A stretch of 64,000 nt of DNA from Nocardia brevicatena NBRC 12119 (GCF_000308495.1 NZ_BAFU01000070.1:1-64000); one strand, 5' to 3'; numbered from the stretch's first letter, positions 18,327 to 27,460 are shown. Made by a program: numbers and translations. Notes: generated from the letters alone by a model not told the origin.

Positions 18327-21300
18327 GATTCCTCTTCAGGATCAGTGGGTGGCAGGGTGGGGATGACAGGGGCGGCGGGGTCTATCCCCGCGTAAGACAG
18401 GAACGCGTTGAGCGCTTCCCCGTAGAGGTCGTTCATTCGTTGGCGCACATCCGGCGGCCATTTGGCGTGAATGCGACGCAAGATGGTGGGGAGATCCGCG
18501 CTCCAGGCGTCGGCCTCGAACGCGTAGTCGACCAAATGCAGTACTGCTTCGGTGCCCCCTCGTCGTGCCCGTCCGGCAAGTTGGATCAGATCGATGACGA
18601 TCCCCGCGACGATCTCTTCCTGCAAGGTCTTGTACATGGAAGTGAATTGGGGTGGATTGCGTAGTAGCAGCGTTACACGGTCCGAGGCGACTTCGGCCGC
18701 ATGCCGCAGGGCGGCGGCGGGGTCGGAGCTGCCGCCTGGTGGCAGAGCGTTCATGCCGGCGGCGTTGATGCTGCCGTACATTTCGGCAGGTTCACTGAGG
18801 TCGGCCAGCGGCCGGACGCACAGGTAGACCGATCGAACTGCGGATCGGGTACCGGTGACGATGTTCAGCCCGCGGGCGACCACCGAGAGCGGGACAACGA
18901 GGATATTGCCGTGAGCAGGGAACTCTTCGAACTGTTCTTTGGTCAAGCGTGCCGCGATGCTGGGTTTGGGCAAGTCGAGGTCCGTGCGGTTGCGGTCTTC
19001 GGTGCGTACCGCCACACACAGCCCGCCACTGTACCGTCCTGCGCGGGCGATGCCCTGGGCAATCCATCCACAGTGCTCGTAGGAGTTCGCCACGACCAAG
19101 ACGTGGGCGCGGTCGGGGTCCTTCTTCCGCGCCGTCTCCAGCTCGCGATGGATCTTGAGATCGTAGAGCTGGCTGCCCAACTCGATCAATGCGTCTTTCT
19201 TCCGGCTCGCGTGGATGCCGGAGATGTGGATCGGCTCGCCGGCTAGTGGATGATCCTCGCTGTAGTCGATGCGGTGGCGCCTGGCCCGGATCGACTTGGC
19301 CTGTGCGTCGGTCATCCACCATTTCACCGAGGCGTGCAGATGTTCGCGGACTGCTTGCGGGAAGTAGGCGGTAGCGGACAAGCCCATCACGGGTCGCTCA
19401 TGGCCCGCCAACGTCAGCGAAACGAGGCCGCCGAGTTCGGCGGTGAACGTGTGTGGGTCGCCGGCGATCGTCTGTGCAACGAGCTCGGCATTGCGTTCCT
19501 TGTCGTCGAGCCCCGTGACCCGGTAGCCGGTGATCGACCGGCCCAGCATTCCCTGCGGGAATGCCGTCATCATTGCCGAGGACTGCAGCTTTTCGACGAT
19601 CCTGTGCGCCGACTGCAATCCCGATCCACGGTGGCCTTGCGCCTTCTGCTGGAGTTCGGACAAGGCTTCATCCAGTTCGACCATCGCCGTGCGAGTGACG
19701 AGCAGGTTGACCGCCATTGCCCTGTCGTGCGGGTCCTTGATCCTATCGTCGAGCAGCTTGTGCAGTTCCAACTTCACCGCATCGAGCAGATGCCTCCCTC
19801 GCGGCGCGACGAGGGCGCTGAGGGCTTCTCTGATTTGTGGCCACTCCGGCGGCAGAGGCAACCCCGAGCCCGGAGGTGCTGAAACAGCGTCGCCGTACCG
19901 GGCAGGTATCACGGCATCGATTTTGGGGAAGAGGTCCTCAGGTACCTCGGAATCGGAGGTGCAGTCCAGGTCCGGGAAAAGCAAGCGGATCAGTCGACGG
20001 TCACGCCCCCTGGCAAGGTGCCAGCGTGTGCTGGTCTGGTCCGGCACCCGGTGCCGCGCTCGTTCGTCTTCGGTCGCGTGCAAGCTCAAGGCGTTCTGGC
20101 AGATGCTCAGGAGTAGGAATTCCGCCATCAGACGAACCTGGCTGACCGAAGGAAGCAGGTCGTGCTCGTCGGCGATCGGCATCCGCTTCGCATCGACATC
20201 GAACTCCTGTGGGACAGCTGACCAATGCCGCCTCGAATGCAGTGATATGTCGCTGGTGGACTTGTCGATGGCCCGGCACTGGAACTGATCGATCTCGTCG
20301 ATGAGAACGGTATGGCAGGTACGCAATGCAAACTCAGCGGCGGTCATTCGCCGAACCGGCCGCCCATCGAGATTCACTCCGATACGGAGATTGCCTTGCA
20401 TGAACATGAAGTGGTTCATGACTACGACATCTGCCTCACACGCCTGGTAGACAGGGGTGAACTTTCCACAGGTCGGGATCCAGGGACAGGCCGCTGCGCC
20501 AACGCCCTGTGTGCGCAGCGACAGGCAGGGCTCTCGTCCGGCCGGATACGGCGCTGTGGCATCGAGGTGCGTTTCCAGCGCACACCCGTATGACAGGGCG
20601 TTGAGGTCTCGGTCAGCACGCTCGCCCCACTGTCCCGGTGCATCCGCGTTCTCGGTAATCAACGAAGCGAGCGTGTCCGCACGTTCCAGCATCCCGCCGG
20701 ACGACATCAGGTGCGCACATGTCGGCTCGTGATCTACCTCCTGCATCCGGTACAGGCAGGCCAGATCTTTCTTGATCTTGTCCGTAGTGGACAGACAGGC
20801 TGTGATGTCGGGCAGCACGACCGCAACGCGAAGGTTGTTCTTGGCGAACCAAGCAGCCAGGACTCGCACGAGGACACTCTTGCCTGTTCCGGTGGGAGCG
20901 TTGAGTATCTGCGTGCTTCCCGACACCAGCGCAAGCATTTCGGCTGCAGACACAGTGTCGGTGGTTTGCAGCGCTTTGAAGAGGCCATCCAGCACAGCGA
21001 ACAGGTACGGCTCGTCGAGCCGAGAATCGATCTTGGTCGCGAGATCGAGGAGTTCTGCAGTGGGTATCGGCACCTCGGACAGATACTGCGCGGTCGCGAC
21101 CTCTGGAAGCCGGTCGTGGTCGAACGCCTCGGTGAACTGGGGAAACTTCGGGATCGTGACCCGGCCGTGGATGAGCCCGGCCTTTTTGTCAAAGACCTCA
21201 TCGGTAGTCCAGATTCCGGGACCCGCGAACGGAATCGGTTTCGGGCGGGCGCTGGGTCTGCGAAACCGTGCAAGGCGACGATCGACGAATCCGAACAGAT

Positions 21301-21670
21301 CGCCGCCGACCTGTGGGATCGCTGCGGTCGCGGTGTACGGCGAGTCTCCGACGAGCTCGAACAGGGCCAGCGGCTGGTCTTCCTCGTCTACGACCAATGG
21401 TGCCAGGATCACCTGTGCCGCAACCGCGAACTTCGCCGGATCGGACAAGGCAACCGGAGCGATCTTGTACACCCCCGCGATACGCTGTCTCTCCTCATGC
21501 GGCAGTTCCGACCACCTGTCCCACGCCCGGAACTTTCCCGACAATAGAAATGCTGCTTGATCAAACGGGCCCGCAACCCGTTCTTCCCCGGCGACAGATT
21601 GCGGGAAATAGTGGGCAGCCAACGCCAGAGCCGCCAGTACCGCCGTTTCCTGGACCGATGGCTCGCTCAC
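18323..21670 (-). CDS. DinG-like Fe-S superfamily 2 helicase of the pPIWI_RE module
   Basis: The start GTG 21670 overlaps the stop of the REase gene and gives 1115 residues; an upstream start at 21751 would run 82 nt into that gene. Walker A is NAPTGTGKS near residue 255. Cysteines at about 345, 370, 383, 394 and 400 (REPCLSL, GAAACPWIPTCGKF and others) resemble the iron-sulfur cluster domain of DinG/XPD helicases. Walker B is VLIDEIDQF near 453. The C-terminal RecA domain contains VLVVANSYEHCGWIAQGIARA and ends with a helicase motif VI-like IQLAGRARRGG. The size is larger than DinG (about 700) because of N-terminal and middle insertions, as reported for helicases of this module. It probably unwinds DNA or R-loops for its two partners. 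Confidence 0.82.
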   Translation of the reverse strand: MSEPSVQETAVLAALALAAHYFPQSVAGEERVAGPFDQAAFLLSGKFRAWDRWSELPHEERQRIAGVYKIAPVALSDPAKFAVAAQVILAPLVVDEEDQPLALFELVGDSPYTATAAIPQVGGDLFGFVDRRLARFRRPSARPKPIPFAGPGIWTTDEVFDKKAGLIHGRVTIPKFPQFTEAFDHDRLPEVATAQYLSEVPIPTAELLDLATKIDSRLDEPYLFAVLDGLFKALQTTDTVSAAEMLALVSGSTQILNAPTGTGKSVLVRVLAAWFAKNNLRVAVVLPDITACLSTTDKIKKDLACLYRMQEVDHEPTCAHLMSSGGMLERADTLASLITENADAPGQWGERADRDLNALSYGCALETHLDATAPYPAGREPCLSLRTQGVGAAACPWIPTCGKFTPVYQACEADVVVMNHFMFMQGNLRIGVNLDGRPVRRMTAAEFALRTCHTVLIDEIDQFQCRAIDKSTSDISLHSRRHWSAVPQEFDVDAKRMPIADEHDLLPSVSQVRLMAEFLLLSICQNALSLHATEDERARHRVPDQTSTRWHLARGRDRRLIRLLFPDLDCTSDSEVPEDLFPKIDAVIPARYGDAVSAPPGSGLPLPPEWPQIREALSALVAPRGRHLLDAVKLELHKLLDDRIKDPHDRAMAVNLLVTRTAMVELDEALSELQQKAQGHRGSGLQSAHRIVEKLQSSAMMTAFPQGMLGRSITGYRVTGLDDKERNAELVAQTIAGDPHTFTAELGGLVSLTLAGHERPVMGLSATAYFPQAVREHLHASVKWWMTDAQAKSIRARRHRIDYSEDHPLAGEPIHISGIHASRKKDALIELGSQLYDLKIHRELETARKKDPDRAHVLVVANSYEHCGWIAQGIARAGRYSGGLCVAVRTEDRNRTDLDLPKPSIAARLTKEQFEEFPAHGNILVVPLSVVARGLNIVTGTRSAVRSVYLCVRPLADLSEPAEMYGSINAAGMNALPPGGSSDPAAALRHAAEVASDRVTLLLRNPPQFTSMYKTLQEEIVAGIVIDLIQLAGRARRGGTEAVLHLVDYAFEADAWSADLPTILRRIHAKWPPDVRQRMNDLYGEALNAFLSYAGIDPAAPVIPTLPPTDPEEES

Positions 21671-22917
21671 TCCCAAACCACCCCAGCCTCCGCACAGACA
21701 CGCTCGGCGAATCCGGTTGCCGTCTCTACCTGCAGCCCGTACTGCTCGCAAACTCCCGACAGCAACGGCAGCTGAGCAGCGCGGTGGTCGGGAACGACCA
21801 GCCAGTCGGCACCTCCCGCATCACCTTCTTGAGCATGGATCAACTCACCGAGGGTCCTCGCGCTGGTGAAATCCTTGATATCGACCGCGTATACCCGTTC
21901 CGAAGAATTCTGCCCGATTACGACGCGCAAGTCGTATGCATCCAGCCCTGGCCACAGCTCGACCAGCAAGCCGCGTGACTTCAGCGCGTGGTACAGGGCG
22001 ATCTCCGGGATCCCGGGGATCGTGGTGTACCGCCATACTCCACGGACAAGGGCCCGATACCCCTCAGCGGGAAGCGCTATCGGGATCGTGCCCGTATCGG
22101 GATGGAGTACTGATGCCGGCCCTTCCGGATGTCCAACCGTGTGATCGGGAATCAGTTCAGGTGCACGCTCTTTGCGAGTTGAGTCGATCAGGTAGATGGC
22201 GCCCATGTCAGTGTGGGGCTGATGCCAGCACTGCGCCCGACGGACGTGGCGGTCTGCGCCTGCGGTGATTCGCATCGGCCAACGGCAGATCGGACACGGG
22301 AACCACCAGCCGCGGTACAGCGAACCATACGGAACAGGTTGGTAGTACTCCCCGACCGAGACCGGAATCGGCAGGTCGCACAGGTCTTCGGCTGGGTAGT
22401 ACGGGTGCTCGATCAACGCGCGGCGTCCTGCCTCGTAGGTGCGCTGTTCCCCAGGTTTGCGCAGAAAGGTGTAGACCATCTCCTGTTCGATCTCCGACTG
22501 CAGCTCGGACCTGTTGGAGAGTCGCCCGGAGCTACGCGCCTTCTTCAGCACGTGCTTCAGGACCATCTGTTCTTCGAGAGCGAGATCGAATGCCGCCGAG
22601 TCTATTTGCCCCTGGTCGATACTGGACAGCTGCGCGAACTCGCCGGACGCCATCCCTTCGGGGAGCAGACGTGCCAGATCCTCAGCGAGAGCCCGCCGGA
22701 AGTCCGCAAATGACAAGGGACTCCCCGGACCTCGGACAGCGAGTACTTCACCGTGACACTCCCTGAGCACCTTCAATCGGTCCGCTGGACCGATACCTGG
22801 CACCGTCTGAGCCTCCGCTGCGCGTAGTGCCGCGCGCATGACGCAGGAGCGCACCGTGATGTCGTCGATTCCCGTCTGCGTCTGATCCCTCAGGACTCTG
22901 GTCACGAGCGGGCACAC
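21667..22917 (-). CDS. REase-fold nuclease with zinc-finger region of the pPIWI_RE module
   Basis: The protein has 416 residues from GTG 22917 (GTG 22905 is possible). The N-terminal half is helical. A putative zinc site, CPIC near residue 206 followed by QCWHQPH near 226, lies in WWFPCPICRWPMRI. The C-terminal 120 residues are a restriction-endonuclease fold: PGIPEIALYHAL supplies the first acidic residue, the next strand holds WPGLDAYDLRVV, and YAVDIKDF gives D-x-K. The D...DxK arrangement means nuclease activity is likely. This is the third element expected beside pPIWI_RE and the DinG-like helicase. It overlaps the helicase start (GTGA) and is 51 nt after the HTH gene. Confidence 0.78.
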   Translation of the reverse strand: MCPLVTRVLRDQTQTGIDDITVRSCVMRAALRAAEAQTVPGIGPADRLKVLRECHGEVLAVRGPGSPLSFADFRRALAEDLARLLPEGMASGEFAQLSSIDQGQIDSAAFDLALEEQMVLKHVLKKARSSGRLSNRSELQSEIEQEMVYTFLRKPGEQRTYEAGRRALIEHPYYPAEDLCDLPIPVSVGEYYQPVPYGSLYRGWWFPCPICRWPMRITAGADRHVRRAQCWHQPHTDMGAIYLIDSTRKERAPELIPDHTVGHPEGPASVLHPDTGTIPIALPAEGYRALVRGVWRYTTIPGIPEIALYHALKSRGLLVELWPGLDAYDLRVVIGQNSSERVYAVDIKDFTSARTLGELIHAQEGDAGGADWLVVPDHRAAQLPLLSGVCEQYGLQVETATGFAERVCAEAGVVWE

Positions 22918-22968
22918 TACGCCCGGACACCGACAAGAACCCGCTGAATTCGACCAGAGGTCGGGCGA

Positions 22969-24231
22969 TCAGATCTGGCGGTCGCGAGCGAACGACTCCA
23001 ACCCTGTCGTATCGACGGCTGGATACACGCTTCGATAGGTGTCCACGTACGCGGCCACATGCTTGCGGCCGAGACCGGTCAACCGCCACCGGTATTCGGC
23101 CACATGAGTGCCACCAGCAGCAACGACTGGCACCGAATCCACGAACCCTCGACTCGGTCTGCTACCCGACTTTCCACGATATCCGACACCGAGGTAGAAC
23201 ACCGAGCGCCCGGCCAGCTGGTCCTCGGCGAGACCATCCGGTTCAGCCACAGCAACCCGTACCAGAACACCCCACAACCACTCCGAGAGCAGATGCGGTG
23301 CGGGATCAGGCTCCCGGGGTTCGCCGACGCCGGCCCGAGCGGCAGCCCGGCCCAGACGAGTCATCTCCACCATTACCCGCCGAACCGAACCCGCCACTGG
23401 ATGCTGCACAACATCCTCCGACACCACCACCAGACCCCGGCGCTCGAGCGCATACAACGTCGAACCGACCCCCGAATCGTGCACACCTCGTGACCGCAGC
23501 CGTTCCTGCAACCGGGTGTAGCCGATACCGGCAGACGGCGAATCGAGAGCCAGCGGCAGTTTGCGCCACTCCCGAGGTGGCGGCACGGGCAAGCGCTGCA
23601 ACCTGCGCATCCACATCTCGGTCTCGGTCATCCGATCATCACGCATGATTTCCGCGAGGAACTGCTGCTGGCGCTCGTTCAACGACTCCCACATTGTTAC
23701 TGCGGACCGCGACGGTGGGCGCGTTGCCGGGCGCGGACCCTCAGGCGCGGGTTCACCTGGACGCGAGCGCATCCACGCGTCGACCACCATTCGCACAGGC
23801 ACACCGAATGCCCGCGCAAGCGGCGCAAGCAGCCGCCCGGTCTCATTCACGTCACGCCACCGGCGATCGCGCACTGGCCGGCCCCGCTCCAACTCCGACA
23901 GTTTCGATGCCGATACCCGCAGATCGCGCCCGGCATCCGACCGCAGTAACACTCGAGCCAACTCGGCCAGCGTCAAGCCCGCAGAGTATCGCAGATCAAC
24001 CAGCTTCTCATGCCCTGACCGCCCGCCAGACAAGACAGCAATCTCACAATCCAGAGCTGCGACCAGTTTCGCCAGTCGTGCGGGCGACGGAGAACGCGCA
24101 CCAGTCTCGTACAGATAGATCAACCGCTCCGACACCCCACACCGTTGCGCCAGGGCCGAGCGGCTCAAACCCATCCCATCCCGACACGCGCGCAACCGCG
24201 CGGAATCAATTGGACGAGGAGACGGCGCCAC
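22969..24231 (-). CDS. Double XRE-type HTH regulator heading the pPIWI_RE operon
   Basis: From GTG 24231 the product has 420 residues. The ATG at 24408 would add 59 residues without family character. The first HTH is GLSRSALAQRCGVSERLIYL and the second spans VDLRYSAGLTLAELARVLLR to SKLSELERGRP, followed by LARAFGVPVRMVVDAWM. The C-terminal half has two winged-helix-like stretches (STLYALERRGLVVVSE and the RWRLTGLGRKHVAAYV end), so it may sense DNA or act as a scaffold. There is no clear Shine-Dalgarno sequence; TTGAAC and TATATG boxes just upstream suggest a nearly leaderless transcript. It is the first gene of the operon and is likely its regulator (inference). Confidence 0.7.
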   Translation of the reverse strand: MAPSPRPIDSARLRACRDGMGLSRSALAQRCGVSERLIYLYETGARSPSPARLAKLVAALDCEIAVLSGGRSGHEKLVDLRYSAGLTLAELARVLLRSDAGRDLRVSASKLSELERGRPVRDRRWRDVNETGRLLAPLARAFGVPVRMVVDAWMRSRPGEPAPEGPRPATRPPSRSAVTMWESLNERQQQFLAEIMRDDRMTETEMWMRRLQRLPVPPPREWRKLPLALDSPSAGIGYTRLQERLRSRGVHDSGVGSTLYALERRGLVVVSEDVVQHPVAGSVRRVMVEMTRLGRAAARAGVGEPREPDPAPHLLSEWLWGVLVRVAVAEPDGLAEDQLAGRSVFYLGVGYRGKSGSRPSRGFVDSVPVVAAGGTHVAEYRWRLTGLGRKHVAAYVDTYRSVYPAVDTTGLESFARDRQI

Positions 24232-24569
24232 TTGTCCATATAAGGCGAACGATGGTTCAACTGCAAGGCTGCACACAATGACAGCTCGGGCTGGACCTGC
24301 ATTTCCTGAAAGCTCAGCATTAAGCTGGACGAACGACCAGTTCAGGCCGCCGCTACGTTCAGAGCAGAAATCGGCTTTAACCCATTCGAGGCCGAAGACG
24401 CGCAGCAATCAGGCGACGAACAGGACCCCGGGCGCGGCGGCGATCACTAATCGGCCACTCGAACCTCGTGCGTCACTTGGGTTCCCATCTTCGACGCGTC
24501 CCGCCGAGGGCACACTCGGGAACTTATTCGACCAGGTCAGACGCTGGTTTCAATTCGCCAGCTCGTGCG

Positions 24570-24615
24570 GCGGGACAAGAAACCGCAGGTCGCAGGTCCG
24601 CATCCTACGGGTTGC
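24570..24615 (+). other. Degenerate tRNA 3'-half-like remnant in the divergent intergenic region
   Basis: Positions 24592-24608 form a T-arm-like element (GCAGG TCCGCAT CCTAC, one mismatch), preceded by a 5-nt variable-loop-like AGGTC and an imperfect anticodon arm (24570-24586), and followed by GGGTTGC as an acceptor strand. No matching 5' acceptor or D arm exists upstream, so no functional tRNA is encoded. It may be a scar of integration at a tRNA gene. The rest of 24232-24900 has no recognisable gene. Confidence 0.35.
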
Positions 24616-24900
24616 TGTCAGCCAGCACCCAGCTCAGGCCTTTTTCAAGGGCGTCTTCGCCGCCGATGCCGATCATGGAGTACTACTTCGACACCGCTCC
24701 GTTCATCGTGCACCGCCAACCTCAGCGCCGATCGTCTTACCTCCGGCGAAAGGGGACTCAACCCAGCCAGACGCACTCGACCCCCCGCCGATGGAACACC
24801 AAAAGCCGGCCAGCACTCCCATTCGGGCATTAGATGACGAAAAATTAAGCGTAGATGGTAAGTTGATCATCACAAAGTAAGCAGGGTGGTTGGAGGAGCT

Positions 24901-25725
24901 ATGGCCAGCACGGGTAAGCCGGCGGAGTGGTCAGTCGAGCTGTTCGGTGATGACGTGGCCGACGTGGCTCGATACGTCGTCAGAGGTTTGATCCGCGGTC
25001 AGCGAAAGGCCCGCGCGGTACACGCCGCAGCTCGCGCCGAGGGATCCGTCGACAACTATGCCTACGGCAGCATGTGGAACACCCGATACCAGGTGGTCGT
25101 GGACGAGTTCGAACTCGCTGACCTGCCTGGCTACGAGGTCATCAAACCGAAAGGTGCCTCCTACCGACTTGCGGTCGTCAAAAGCTGCGTGCTGATCCCG
25201 TTTCGACACGCCACATCGATGAATAAGCCCATCAGCCAGGCTAAACTGGGCAGCCTGATCCCGCGTCGACTCGCCCGTGAAAGCGGTGTCCAGCCCGAGC
25301 GTACGCTTTTCGATGACCTGGCCGACAATACGACCGATGCCAACGGCGAAATCGATTCCCCCACAGTCGGCGAGGTGGCCGCGCAAGCGAGAGCCCTGAA
25401 CCTGACGGTGGTTTACATCGCGTACGTCGCCAACGCTGATAGCGACAATATCCAGGCCGCATGGTGGGGGACACCGATCTCCCTGGAGGAAGACGGAACC
25501 ATGGTCTGGTTCCCCGAGCAGCTGGACCTCGGCATTGCCGATCAATACACGACCGGCACGCTGAAGACTGGCCTGCGGGTGGCGGGTACCGCCACCAGCG
25601 CACCTGGCTTCGCGCAAGGTGACGAGCCTGACCTCGACGTCACTGCCAAGTCTCGCAAAGACGAGCTCCCGGTGTCCGAGATCGAACCCACGACTCCCGA
25701 TGTAGCGTCCCAAGACGATGACTGA
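24901..25725 (+). CDS. Unknown protein paired with an ImmA/IrrE regulator
   Basis: The 274-residue protein starts at ATG 24901, chosen because GGAGGAG lies immediately upstream; the in-frame start at 24886 is weaker. I do not recognise a family. The core (MWNTRYQVVVDEFELADLPG, VIKPKGASYRLAVVKSCVLI, PFRHATSMNKPISQAKLGSL) is alpha/beta and looks well conserved. VVYIAYVANADSDNIQAAWW is a later strand, and the last 45 residues are acidic and disordered. It overlaps the next gene by 8 nt, so the two are translated together. Pairs of this kind often act as a regulated protein and its protease/regulator, which is inference here. It could be part of the same defence unit. Confidence 0.65.
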   Translation: MASTGKPAEWSVELFGDDVADVARYVVRGLIRGQRKARAVHAAARAEGSVDNYAYGSMWNTRYQVVVDEFELADLPGYEVIKPKGASYRLAVVKSCVLIPFRHATSMNKPISQAKLGSLIPRRLARESGVQPERTLFDDLADNTTDANGEIDSPTVGEVAAQARALNLTVVYIAYVANADSDNIQAAWWGTPISLEEDGTMVWFPEQLDLGIADQYTTGTLKTGLRVAGTATSAPGFAQGDEPDLDVTAKSRKDELPVSEIEPTTPDVASQDDD

Positions 25726-26983
25726 GAAGGAGCATGAGCCTCAGCAACCATTCCTCACATCCGGTCGTACCGTGAACAACGGCCGTGAACGCGACCGGGT
25801 GCGACCAACTCCGGCAGCAGTACACAACGCGTTCGATGCAGCTCGCCTGACCCAGGCACGCAATCTCGCTGGTCGGACCAAGAAGTGGCTGGCCGACGAA
25901 CTCGGGATAACGCCCGCTGCTGTCAGCCAGTACGAGATCGGCACCAACCGTCCTCGGCCCGACATGCTGCCACGTCTGGCCGAAGTACTCGATGTACCGC
26001 TGGCTTTTTTCCTCGCCGGTCGCCCTCATGGCCGCCTCGATCCCTCGGCGGCACACTTCCGCAGTTTGCGCGCTACCCGCTCATACCAGCGCGCAAAGGC
26101 AGTGGCATTCACCGAGCAGGTTTGGGAGTTGGTATACGTCCTTGAAAAGCGAGTTCAGTTGCCGCCTGTGGATTTGCCAGGCTTCGCGGGCGGTGAAATC
26201 GAACCAGGCACTGCCTTGCCTCGCGACCCCGCAGGAGCCGCCCGCGCATTGCGCACGGCATGGGACTTGGGTACTGGACCAATCACCCATCTCGTACGGA
26301 GGCTGGAAGCGCGCGGGATCGTCGTGGTCACCCCGCCGCCTGATGAAGACCTCCGATTGGTCGACGCATTTTCCACCTCGCAGCTGCCTCGTCCGATAAT
26401 CGTGTTGACACCCAATCGAACTGACGATGTGTACCGGCACCGGTTCACGGCCGCCCATGAGCTCGCCCACCTGGTCTTGCATGGCGACACAGCTCCCGGA
26501 GACATGGCCCAAGAGCGGGAGGCCGACACCTTCGCTGCAGAATTCCTGACCCCACGCGACTCGATCGCCGCTGAGCTACCCAACCGCGCTGACTTGCACA
26601 AGCTCTCTGCTTTGCGAGAAGTATGGGGAGTATCAGTGCACTCGTTGGTCTACCGCTGCCGCGAACTAGGACTGCTGTCGGATTCCTCAGCGAGCCGTGC
26701 ATACATACGCCTGCGCGAACTCGCCGACGCACCTGGATTCGGTATGCCAGAACCCTTGGCCAACTTCCCGGGTGAACAGCCGGCATTGTTCGCTAGAGCG
26801 TTCTCCCTGGCTAACGATCTCGGCCTGACTATCGCCGAGATCGCGCGGGAGCTCGCATGGAATACGGAGACGGTGGGGCGAATGCTTGGTATCCCGCAGC
26901 AGCGCCCAGTGCTTCGACTGGTCCCAGCGATGCAACTCGGATCGGATGAAGTACAAGGTGAACGTGCTGGGTCTATGGCCTGA
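25718..26983 (+). CDS. XRE HTH fused to ImmA/IrrE-type zinc metallopeptidase
   Basis: The 421-residue protein starts at ATG 25718, overlapping the preceding gene. Residues 45-100 are an XRE HTH (TKKWLADELGITPAAVSQYE). Residues about 235-300 are the IrrE/ImmA peptidase domain with the zinc motif HELAH in RFTAAHELAHLVLHGD and the downstream glutamate in EREADTFAAEFLTP. Proteins of this class cleave a repressor or toxin-antitoxin partner on a stress signal, as ImmA does in ICEBs1 or IrrE/DdrO in Deinococcus. The C-terminus (LTIAEIARELAWNTETVGRM) adds another HTH-like helix pair. The likely partner is the overlapping gene at 24901. The gene ends 47 nt before the right inverted repeat. Confidence 0.88.
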   Translation: MTEKEHEPQQPFLTSGRTVNNGRERDRVRPTPAAVHNAFDAARLTQARNLAGRTKKWLADELGITPAAVSQYEIGTNRPRPDMLPRLAEVLDVPLAFFLAGRPHGRLDPSAAHFRSLRATRSYQRAKAVAFTEQVWELVYVLEKRVQLPPVDLPGFAGGEIEPGTALPRDPAGAARALRTAWDLGTGPITHLVRRLEARGIVVVTPPPDEDLRLVDAFSTSQLPRPIIVLTPNRTDDVYRHRFTAAHELAHLVLHGDTAPGDMAQEREADTFAAEFLTPRDSIAAELPNRADLHKLSALREVWGVSVHSLVYRCRELGLLSDSSASRAYIRLRELADAPGFGMPEPLANFPGEQPALFARAFSLANDLGLTIAEIARELAWNTETVGRMLGIPQQRPVLRLVPAMQLGSDEVQGERAGSMA

Positions 26984-27030
26984 ACCGAACTTGCGCTGCC
27001 GCCGGGAAAGCTAGTTCGGCTGAACGGCAT

Positions 27031-27057
27031 CAGGTCACGGGTCACCTATCCATGCAG
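27031..27057. repeat. Right inverted repeat bounding the pPIWI_RE unit
   Basis: Read on the reverse strand this 27-bp sequence is CTGCATGGATAGGTGAC followed by CCG and TGACCTG. It is the inverted partner of 15461-15488. It starts 47 nt after the ImmA/IrrE gene. No flanking target-site duplication is visible, and no transposase or recombinase lies between the copies. Confidence 0.7.
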
Positions 27058-27097
27058 TAGCCCCTCGCGCCACGCCGAACGGCGATTGACGCCGTCA

Positions 27098-27330
27098 CTA
27101 ATTTATGGAATCCGGTGCGGATGGTGGCGGACCGCCCGGCGGTGCTGGGGGCGTCAAGGCTAATGCGCCGCCTGGCCGGACGAGAATTACGAGATGGCGG
27201 GCACGGGTGATGGCTACTCGCAGCAGTCGACGGTCGGCCTGCTGCTGCTTCGACGCTGGATCGGGGTCGAGGAGCGGCATGTCGTGGCGACCTTCAACGA
27301 TGACGACAGCGTCGAACTCCTTTCCTGCCC
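27098..27330 (-). pseudogene. C-terminal relic of a UvrD-type superfamily 1 helicase
   Basis: The reverse-strand frame reads GAGKEFDAVVIVEGRHD, a short linker, then ADRRLLRVAITRARHLVILV and stops at 27098. These are motif V-like K-x-F-D-x-V-x-V and motif VI RLLxVAxTRAR of UvrD/Rep helicases. Upstream the frame degenerates, with LYREFR in another frame before a stop. Only the last about 75 residues survive. It lies just outside the right inverted repeat. Confidence 0.6.
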
Positions 27331-27460
27331 CAGCTCCGCCGCGCCATCGCTGAGCCGCCGCGGCTGGGCGCAGCTTTACCGGAATTCCCGGTACAGGGCC
27401 GGCATCGTGGCCGTCGGCCCGACTTGATAGTGCACGGCAACACCGTCTAGAAGCCCAAAG

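Noticed and set aside
24278-24880. Forward 200-codon frame in the divergent gap of the pPIWI_RE unit
   Set aside because: Its only recognisable string, RSQVRIL, is the typical translation of a tRNA T arm. Composition and ribosome site do not support a gene.
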